Assembly (NCBI GenBank): GCA_040905885.1
Contig: JBBDQR010000152.1
Location: 1-18,386 of the forward strand
Length of the DNA stretch: 18,386 nucleotides
Source of the DNA: JACVRU01 sp040905885
GTDB lineage: Bacteria; Actinomycetota; Thermoleophilia; Gaiellales; Gaiellaceae
Direction: 5' to 3'
Notes under the pieces: model-generated
What the model was told of the DNA's origin: nothing
What the model saw: the letters and a program-made list of their open reading frames with translations, nothing else
The model's database searches: none
Position numbers and translations under genes: made by a program
In this document: positions 14,001-18,386 of the stretch, piece after piece
Layout: each line of letters starts with the position of its first letter
Numbering within the stretch: position 1 is the stretch's first letter

Positions 14001-14970
14001 GGACCCTCCGCAGGGCCTCGTCCCGGGGCAGCGCGGCGAGGACGGTCCAGAGCTCGGGCCCGCGCTCGCGGCCGGTGAGCGCGAGCCGCAGCGCGCGCAG
14101 GTCGCCGCCGACGGCCTTCAGCTCCCGCAAGACGGCCTTGGGGTCGATCGTCCCGTTCGCGTAGAGCTCCGAGAAGCGCTCGAGCGTCTCCGGAGCGTCC
14201 ACCTGCGCCGGCTCGGGCTCGAGCACGACCCGGGCGAACTCGCGCGCCTCGACGAGGTTCCGCGCGCCCCGGACCGCCGGCACGAGCTCGGCGGGGACGC
14301 CTGCCGCGGCGGCCAGCTCCGCGTCGGACATGGCCCCGATCGCCTCCACCGCGAGCCGCCGGATCCTGGCCAGGTCGAGGTGCACGTCGTGCTTCGGGAG
14401 CCCCAGCTCCTCGAGGTACGCGCGAACGGCCGCCGCCGGGATCCCCTCGTCGCGGAGCGACGCGATCGTCGCCCCTGCGGCGCGCTTCGACAGCTTCTTG
14501 CCGTCCGGCCCGAGGATCAGGCCGTGGTGCACGTACTCCGGCGGCGGCGTCCCGAGCGCCTCGTGCAGGCGCCGGTGCAGCGCCTCGTTGGGCCGGTGGT
14601 CGCTCCCGCGGATCACGTGCGTGATCCCGAAGTCGGCGTCGTCCACGACGCTCGCGAGGTGGTACGTCGCCGTCCCGTCCTCGCGGAGCAGCGTGATCCC
14701 GTCGAAGCGATCCGTGCCCAGCCGCTCGGCCGCGGCGCGATAGGCATCCGCGCGGCCGCTCTGGCGTACCGGGCCCTCGTCCCAGCCGATGCCGAGCCAA
14801 TCGAGGTCGGCGAGCAGTGCCTCCTCCCCGCCCGGAACGTTCCTTGCCGGATCGGTGTCGTCGATCCGCAGCAGCAGATGCTCCCCAAGGCGGCGGTTGA
14901 TCACCGCCGTCAGGGCGTTGCCGACGTGGAGCGTGCCCGTCGGGCTCGGAGCGAAGCGGACCCGCTGCAT
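13987..14970 (-). CDS. gltX: compact glutamyl-tRNA synthetase
   Basis: A 327-aa class I synthetase; full-length bacterial GluRS has about 470-490. Present are RFAPSPTGTLHVGN (HIGH as HVGN, His15), RIDDTDPARN (usually RIEDTD), DGTATYHLASVVDDADFGITHVIRGSDH, ILGPDGKKLSKR (KMSKS equivalent at 159-163) and a shortened C-terminal helical domain ending ALTGRERGPELWTVLAAL. The segment that normally lies between AYRAAAERLG and LLREDGTATYH, which contains the zinc-knuckle region, is missing, and the protein has no cysteine at all. GluQ-RS (YadB) is the alternative short relative, but it lacks the C-terminal domain seen here. It heads the operon with cysS. ATG 14970 is chosen because the HIGH region follows at once; the upstream open frame overlaps the next gene. 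Confidence 0.85.
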   Translation of the reverse strand: MQRVRFAPSPTGTLHVGNALTAVINRRLGEHLLLRIDDTDPARNVPGGEEALLADLDWLGIGWDEGPVRQSGRADAYRAAAERLGTDRFDGITLLREDGTATYHLASVVDDADFGITHVIRGSDHRPNEALHRRLHEALGTPPPEYVHHGLILGPDGKKLSKRAAGATIASLRDEGIPAAAVRAYLEELGLPKHDVHLDLARIRRLAVEAIGAMSDAELAAAAGVPAELVPAVRGARNLVEAREFARVVLEPEPAQVDAPETLERFSELYANGTIDPKAVLRELKAVGGDLRALRLALTGRERGPELWTVLAALPRDEALRRVRAAL

Positions 14971-14977
14971 GCGGGTG

Positions 14978-14983
14978 AATGTA
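14978..14983 (-). promoter_or_regulatory. -10 element of leaderless gltX promoter
   Basis: TACATT on minus is followed by exactly 7 bases and then the gltX ATG at 14970, and there is no Shine-Dalgarno sequence. It lies just after the stop codon of the FMN reductase gene (14985), so gltX may be transcribed from its own start as well as by read-through. Confidence 0.5.
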
Positions 14984-14984
14984 T

Positions 14985-15539
14985 CTAGGCAGCCGCCAGA
15001 ACCGGCTCGGCCGCGGCGGCGAGCTCCCGGACGATCTCGGCCAGCCGCTCGCGCAGCTGCTCGTCCGCGAGCCGGCCGTGGTCGTCGAAGCGCTCGTGCG
15101 CCTTGGCGACCGGCAGCTCGACCTCGAGCACGCGGGCGCCCGCGATGCCGAGCGAGCGGCGCAGGTCCGCCTGGGCCCAGACGGCGCCGTACGAGCCGGT
15201 GGTCGCCCCGACGACGGCGACAGGCTTCCCCCAGATCGCGCCGCCGCGGGCCGGCCGGGAGGCCCAGTCGACCGCGTTCTTGAGCTGCCCGGGGATGGAG
15301 CCGTTGTACTCCGGCGTCGCGATCAGCAGGCCGTCGGCGGCCTGGATCGCCTCCCGCAGCCGGGCTCCCTCGGCCGGCAGGTCGTCGTCGTCGACGTCCT
15401 CGTTGTAGGGCGGAAGGAGCTCGAGCCCCTCGTAGAGCTCGAGCTCCACCCCGGCTGGGACGAGCTCCGCCGCCTCGCGCAGTAGCGCCGTGTTGTACGA
15501 GTCGCGCCTGAGGCTGCCGGAGATCGCCAGGATCCGCAT
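14985..15539 (-). CDS. NAD(P)H-dependent FMN reductase (flavodoxin-fold)
   Basis: A 184-aa cytoplasmic flavoprotein of the NADPH-dependent FMN reductase/quinone reductase group. The N-terminus MRILAISGSLRRDSYNTALLR binds the FMN phosphate, and PEYNGSIPGQLKNAVDW is the signature second flavin loop; VVGATTGSYGAVWAQADLR follows. It would reduce free or bound flavin, quinones or metal ions; the substrate cannot be told. ATG 15539 is preceded by GGAAGGGG at a good distance. The 166 bp before it (15540-15705) hold no gene: I see only a GC-rich hairpin (GGCGCCGCG at 15652 with CGCGGGCC at 15665) that could end yceI transcription, and a CCTTG-G-CAAGG palindrome (15626-15636). Confidence 0.88.
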   Translation of the reverse strand: MRILAISGSLRRDSYNTALLREAAELVPAGVELELYEGLELLPPYNEDVDDDDLPAEGARLREAIQAADGLLIATPEYNGSIPGQLKNAVDWASRPARGGAIWGKPVAVVGATTGSYGAVWAQADLRRSLGIAGARVLEVELPVAKAHERFDDHGRLADEQLRERLAEIVRELAAAAEPVLAAA

Positions 15540-15705
15540 CAGTGCCCCTTCCGGTAACGCCGTCGAGCGTCTGGGTTGCGAGCACCAAGCCAGGGGCCGC
15601 ACTCGCCCGCAGCCAATGCGAGACGCCTTGGCAAGGGGGAGGGTGGACCCTGGCGCCGCGTGATCGCGGGCCAGAAGCCGACATGTGTTGCCGGATGGGG
15701 CACCA

Positions 15706-16254
15706 CTACGCCTTCACCGCGGAGACGTCGACGACGACGCGGACGTCGTCCGGCAGGAGGTAGCCGCCGCCCGGAAGCGGGGCGTTCCACTTGACGCCGA
15801 AGTCGTTGCGGTCGATCACGCCGGCCAGCTCGAGGCCGACGCGCTCGTTCCCCCACGGGTCGGTGGCCGGGCCCGCGATGGAGCCGGTCAGCTCGATCTC
15901 CTTGGTGACGCCCTTGAGCGTCAGGTCGCCGACCACACGGACGGTGCCGTCGCCGAGCTGCTCGAACGAGGTCGAGCGGAAGGTCGCCTTGGGGTAGCGC
16001 TCGACGTCGAAGAAATCGGGCGAGGCGAGATGGCCGTCGCGCTGCTCGTCGTCGGTGGTCGCGCTGGTGAGGTCGACGATCCCCTCGAGCCGGGGCTCGT
16101 CGCCGCCGGTGAGCGTGCCCGAGACGACCGTGAAGCGGCCGCGCACGGTGGCGATGCCGAGGTGCTTGACCTCGAAGCCGACGCTCGAGTGAGCGGGGTC
16201 GACGTTGAAGGCGCCGACCGGCAGAGCCCTTACCGTGGTCTCCAGAGCTGACAT
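15706..16254 (-). CDS. yceI: YceI-family isoprenoid-binding-like protein
   Basis: A 182-aa lipocalin-like YceI protein. Typical segments are FNVDPAHSSVGFEVKHLGIATVRGRF near the N-terminus, FFDVERYPKATFRST in the middle, and LTLKGVTKEIEL and NDFGVKWN towards the end. Relatives bind polyisoprenoid chains in a beta-barrel; some are induced by base or stress. No signal peptide is present, so it is cytoplasmic, as in many actinobacteria. ATG 16254 has GGAGG 6 bases upstream. It is divergent from a MarR gene with a shared 60 bp region containing a long palindrome, so the MarR protein probably controls it. Confidence 0.92.
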   Translation of the reverse strand: MSALETTVRALPVGAFNVDPAHSSVGFEVKHLGIATVRGRFTVVSGTLTGGDEPRLEGIVDLTSATTDDEQRDGHLASPDFFDVERYPKATFRSTSFEQLGDGTVRVVGDLTLKGVTKEIELTGSIAGPATDPWGNERVGLELAGVIDRNDFGVKWNAPLPGGGYLLPDDVRVVVDVSAVKA

Positions 16255-16272
16255 GGACTTCCTCCTTCGCTG

Positions 16273-16306
16273 CTGCTATTGTTGAGTGCGCAAGCAACTG
16301 TAGCAG
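16273..16306. promoter_or_regulatory. 34 bp imperfect palindrome, probable MarR operator
   Basis: Symmetric arms CTGCTA (16273-16278) and TAGCAG (16301-16306), GTTG (16281-16284) and CAAC (16295-16298), surround a TGCGCA centre (16287-16292); only three 2-base steps break the symmetry. It covers the -10 and start region of yceI and a possible marR -10 (TATTGT, 16277-16282). The core TTGAGTGCGCAAG recurs as TTGAGTGATCAAG at 16330-16342, 48 bp away inside the start of marR, suggesting a second site. MarR proteins commonly repress divergent neighbours through such palindromes. Confidence 0.6.
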
Positions 16307-16326
16307 GAGAATCATTGCCGCGTCAA
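16297..16326 (-). promoter_or_regulatory. yceI promoter
   Basis: On minus, TTGACG (16326-16321) and TACAGT (16302-16297) are 18 bp apart. The predicted start near 16290 is at the centre of the 34 bp palindrome, and the -35 lies within the first codons of marR, so a bound MarR dimer would block it. Confidence 0.5.
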
Positions 16327-16797
16327 GTATTGAGTGATCAAGTTCTTGCAGCGCCCGCCCTGCGCTCGTTCGTCGGGCTCCTGCGGGGCCATACGGCCCT
16401 CACGCGAGGGCTGAGCGCCCGCCTGCTGGCCGACCACGGCCTGACGCTGAACGACTACGAGGTGCTCCTGCACCTCTCCCGCGCCCCGGAGCACCGGCTG
16501 CGGCGGGTCGACCTCGTCGAGCGGCTCCTGTTGACGCCCTCGGGGATCACGCGGCTGCTCGGCGGCCTCGAGGCCGCCGGGCTCGTCGACAAGGCGACGT
16601 GCGACTCGGACGCCCGCGTGACCTACGCCGTGCTGACGGACGCGGGCTACGAGAAGCTGCGCGAGGCCGCGCGGACGCACATCGCGGACATCGAGGCCGC
16701 CTTCGCGCGCTTCGGCGACGAGGAGCTCGAGACGCTCGCCTCCCTGCTCGGCCGGCTCACGGACGGCGGCGTCGACGAGCCCTGCGAGCCCGGCTAG
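16315..16797 (+). CDS. MarR-family transcriptional regulator
   Basis: A 160-aa winged-helix regulator. The order is an N-terminal dimerisation helix (RSFVGLLRGHTALTRGLSARL), LTLNDYEVLLHLSRAPEHRLRRVDLVERLLLTPSGITRLLGGLEAAGLVDKA forming the helix-turn-helix, the wing CDSDARVTYAVLTDAGYEKL, and a C-terminal helix returning to the dimer interface. TTG 16315 is chosen because AGGAG lies 6 bases upstream; an earlier in-frame TTG at 16279 would fall inside the palindrome and has no ribosome site. Divergent from yceI, it probably represses yceI and itself. The inducing ligand is unknown; phenolic or lipophilic compounds are usual for the family. Confidence 0.93.
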   Translation: MPRQVLSDQVLAAPALRSFVGLLRGHTALTRGLSARLLADHGLTLNDYEVLLHLSRAPEHRLRRVDLVERLLLTPSGITRLLGGLEAAGLVDKATCDSDARVTYAVLTDAGYEKLREAARTHIADIEAAFARFGDEELETLASLLGRLTDGGVDEPCEPG

Positions 16798-16848
16798 CGC
16801 GGCCCGAGCCCCAGCTGGCGCGGCGCGAGGCCAGGCCAGCGCTGCCTA

Positions 16849-16878
16849 TTGACACGGTCCGGCCTCACGCCATACCGT
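16849..16878 (+). promoter_or_regulatory. sigma-70-type promoter of the 61-aa/345-aa gene pair
   Basis: A perfect TTGACA (16849-16854) and TACCGT (16873-16878) are 18 bp apart, predicting transcription from about 16885 and a 20-base leader with GAGGGAGG before the GTG at 16905. The -35 is the best consensus match I saw in the window. Confidence 0.6.
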
Positions 16879-16904
16879 CGGGCGAACAATCCGAGGGAGG
16901 ACAG

Positions 16905-17090
16905 GTGAGTCGGAGCCGAGGGAAGCAGAAGCCCACCCAGCAGCCCGCCGCCAATCGCGAGGCGAGGCAGCATCTCCTCGCCGCGTACCTGGCCGTCCAG
17001 GCGTCGAAGGACCTCGAGATCAACCGGCTCGGACTGGAGATCGACGACATCCTGCGGCGCCTCGCGGCCGAGGGCGCATCGCCCGAGTGA
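16905..17090 (+). CDS. 61-residue charged protein of unknown function
   Basis: I do not recognise this protein. GTG 16905 follows a strong ribosome site (GAGGGAGG at 16893-16900). The first 20 residues are basic and polar (SRSRGKQKPTQQPAANREAR) and likely disordered; residues 21-54 form one or two amphipathic helices (HLLAAYLAVQASKDLEINRL, then EIDDILRRL). It has no cysteine and no membrane segment. Its stop overlaps the GTG start of the next gene as GTGA, so the two products are made together, and a physical interaction is plausible. It does not look like an antitoxin or regulator that I know. Confidence 0.7.
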   Translation: MSRSRGKQKPTQQPAANREARQHLLAAYLAVQASKDLEINRLGLEIDDILRRLAAEGASPE

Positions 17091-18124
17091 CCGACAAGCT
17101 CGTCAAGACGCTACGGAAGTGGCTCGGCCAAGCGCCGCCCGCGCCTTCGCCGCCCTCCGCGGCGGACGACGAGCTCGCCAATATCAGGGAGGGGATGGCC
17201 GCGATCCGGGAGCTGCTCCGTCGCTTCGGCGCGGCGCTCGGAGCAGGCTCAGCAGCGATCCTGACCGGCCTCGGCTACACGCAGGTCCACCAGCTCTTCC
17301 CCCTTCCGGCCGACTCCAATTGGCGCGTGCTGGCATCCCTTGCCGCGATCAGCGCACTGGCTGCCCTCGTCGGCGCGGCCTGGCTGACCGGCCGGTTCTT
17401 CTCAGCTCAGCGGCGCATCGTCATCGACGCAAGCCAGCAGAAGTGGCGGAGCGACCGGCTCAACAGGCAGTTCGGCGACGAGGAGCAGGAGCTTCGCGAG
17501 CGCGAGTTCGCCGCCGGTGCCGCCGAGTACGGCGCCGGCAGCCTCGAGGCCCTCGAGCTCCGCGCGCGCCGGCTGCACCGGATCGGCCTCCGGGCTGCTC
17601 CTGCAACCCGAAGAGGCTATGCGGAGGAGGCCGAGGCGATCGAGAAGTTCGTCAGGCTCGTCCTTTGGCGGGCGGCGCTCCGGATCCTCGAGTGGCGGTC
17701 TCATCAGGCATACCGGGGCTGGCGCACAATGGCTGCGACGCTCCTCACGATCGCGGGAATCCTCGGCATCTTCGGCCTCGCGGACTGGTCGAAGGGGCAG
17801 CGCGACCTCATCGCTCTGCGCAAGGAGTGCGCCCTCGCGACGAAGGAAGGGGCAACCGACGCGTGCGCCCCCGTAGTCCCTGCGAGCGCCACGAGGACCG
17901 CGAAAGACAAGGAGGCAGCGGCCCAGCACGAAGCCGCGGCGCTCGCGGAGAGAGCAGCGGGCCGAATCGGGCGGGGCGCGCCTGCCATCTCTCGCGCCTC
18001 CGACTGCTGGCTCGTTATCCAGGCGGACAAGACGCTTGCGGGTGCTGACCAACAGGCGCGGCGCGCCGCACTCCTTGCCTGCTTGGTTGCCTCCGGCGCC
18101 CAAGGGGCTCGGCTTGGCCCGTGA
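17087..18124 (+). CDS. 345-residue membrane protein of unknown function
   Basis: No family is recognised. An N-terminal cytoplasmic part with a short helix precedes hydrophobic segments at about residues 48-66 (weaker) and 81-104; a charged middle region of about 108 residues (105-212) rich in Arg and Glu follows and includes coiled-coil-like stretches; a third hydrophobic segment is at 214-233. The C-terminal 110 residues contain four cysteines (247, 260, 307, 332) and Ala/Lys/Glu-rich helix between them. Three spans with the middle domain inside would put this tail outside the cytoplasm, where the cysteines could form two disulfides. The GTG start is coupled (GTGA) to the 61-aa gene. mutY begins 36 bp downstream. 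Confidence 0.75.
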   Translation: MTDKLVKTLRKWLGQAPPAPSPPSAADDELANIREGMAAIRELLRRFGAALGAGSAAILTGLGYTQVHQLFPLPADSNWRVLASLAAISALAALVGAAWLTGRFFSAQRRIVIDASQQKWRSDRLNRQFGDEEQELREREFAAGAAEYGAGSLEALELRARRLHRIGLRAAPATRRGYAEEAEAIEKFVRLVLWRAALRILEWRSHQAYRGWRTMAATLLTIAGILGIFGLADWSKGQRDLIALRKECALATKEGATDACAPVVPASATRTAKDKEAAAQHEAAALAERAAGRIGRGAPAISRASDCWLVIQADKTLAGADQQARRAALLACLVASGAQGARLGP

Positions 18125-18146
18125 TCGAACTCGCCGGCCGCGCCGT

Positions 18147-18152
18147 TAGGCT
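18147..18152 (+). promoter_or_regulatory. -10 element of leaderless mutY promoter
   Basis: TAGGCT fits TANNNT and is followed by 7 bases and the ATG at 18160. No Shine-Dalgarno sequence is present. The same arrangement precedes pgsA, gltX and the PLP-enzyme gene. Confidence 0.4.
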
Positions 18153-18159
18153 CGCCCGC

Positions 18160-18294
18160 ATGGACGAGCTCCTCCTGGCGTGGTTCGCGCGGAACGGTCG
18201 CGACCTGCCGTGGCGGCGCACCCACGACCCGTACGCGATCCTCGTCTCGGAGGTGATGCTCCAGCAGACGCAAGAAGGGGTCAGTCGCTGCTAG
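18160..18294 (+). pseudogene. mutY: N-terminal fragment of A/G-specific adenine glycosylase, interrupted
   Basis: The first 39 or so codons encode an unmistakable MutY start: LLLAWFARNGRDLPWRRTHD, then PYAILVSEVMLQQTQ, the region that precedes the catalytic glutamate-containing helix. In intact MutY this is followed by VxRVxxxYxxF and some 250 more residues including the HhH-GPD and iron-sulfur cluster motifs. Here the frame changes character at about 18274 to EGVSRC and stops at 18292, and no later MutY sequence appears in the remaining 92 bases. Either an insertion split the gene or the assembly jumps here. MutY removes adenine opposite 8-oxoguanine, so a real break would raise G-to-T mutation unless a second copy exists. 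Confidence 0.8.
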
Positions 18295-18386
18295 CGCGTT
18301 AGCCATTTGCCCTGCAAATCGCCCTGAGCGAGTAAGCGTTCAGGTGGCCCGCGATGTCAGGCGAGCGCGGGGATGGGATCGCCGCG
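18274..18386. other. foreign, palindrome-rich sequence joined to mutY; possible end of a mobile or repeated element
   Basis: Sequence after the mutY break begins AGAAGGGGTCAGTCGC. It contains a near-perfect 14 bp palindrome GCTAGCGCGTTAGC (18290-18303) and a hairpin ATTTGC-CCT-GCAAAT (18305-18319), and is less GC-rich than the genes around it. On minus, a short open frame (entering from the window end, with DIAGHLNAYSLRAICRANG before its stop at 18299) could be the C-terminus of an unrecognised protein. The abrupt junction at the very end of the window fits an assembly running into a multi-copy element. The identity of the element is not shown. Confidence 0.4.

Noticed and set aside
14971..15684. 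Upstream extension of the gltX frame
   Set aside because: Overlaps the FMN reductase gene in another frame; translation is Arg/Ala-rich without homology.
16599..16904. Upstream extension of the 61-aa gene into marR
   Set aside because: Arg-rich shadow of marR; a strong ribosome site and promoter fix the start at 16905.
1..18386. CRISPR arrays, prophage genes or a phage attachment duplication of the tRNA
   Set aside because: No regularly spaced repeats, no phage structural genes and no second copy of the tRNA 3' end were seen.

Overview
The window is GC-rich (roughly 70 % G+C by eye, with third codon positions almost all G or C) and densely coded on both strands. Gene content points to a deep-branching actinobacterium, most likely a member of the Thermoleophilia (Gaiellales/Solirubrobacterales-like). 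The reasons are an actinobacterial-type acyl-CoA carboxylase (fused biotin carboxylase/BCCP, a separate beta chain, a probable tiny epsilon chain) combined with a Firmicutes-like gltX-cysS-rlmB-yacP-sigH block. The placement is inference; no 16S or other phylogenetic marker was compared.

Layout. (1) 56-2556: carboxylase alpha subunit on minus, head-to-head 12 bp from pgsA on plus; a probable carboxylase epsilon subunit on minus overlaps the 3' end of pgsA. (2) 2606-5652 on plus: a secreted SLH-like/NlpC-P60 hydrolase, a 34-residue hydrophobic peptide, and a membrane GGDEF + HD-GYP protein whose GTG start lies in a hairpin loop. (3) 5662-8206: carboxylase beta subunit (minus) and a short Cys/Met-type PLP enzyme (plus), transcribed divergently from a 28 bp gap. 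(4) 8280-9936: a soluble tandem-HAMP histidine kinase broken by a frameshift, then a cold-shock-domain protein. (5) 9965-10793: tRNA-Thr(UGU), a stand-alone PD-(D/E)XK nuclease and a 5'-truncated nucleotidyltransferase remnant, an accessory-looking patch beside sigH. (6) 10794-14970 on minus: the overlapping operon gltX-cysS-rlmB-yacP and then sigH with its own promoter and a perfect GAAC-N4-GTTC (LexA/SOS-type) palindrome. (7) 14985-16797: FMN reductase, YceI and a divergent MarR regulator around a 34 bp palindrome. (8) 16905-18124: an unrecognised two-gene unit (61-aa charged protein + 345-aa membrane protein). (9) 18160-18386: mutY cut off after 39 codons by foreign, palindrome-rich sequence at the end of the window.

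The strongest window-wide pattern is leaderless expression: pgsA, pccB, the PLP enzyme, gltX and mutY each have a TANNNT hexamer exactly 7 (once 8) bases before the start codon and no Shine-Dalgarno sequence, whereas most other non-overlapping genes have a clear GGAGG-like site. Other items of interest are the probable epsilon subunit antisense to pgsA, the hydrophobic peptide/hairpin ahead of the c-di-GMP gene, the very compact, cysteine-free glutamyl-tRNA synthetase, the SOS-type box at sigH and the unrecognised two-gene membrane unit.
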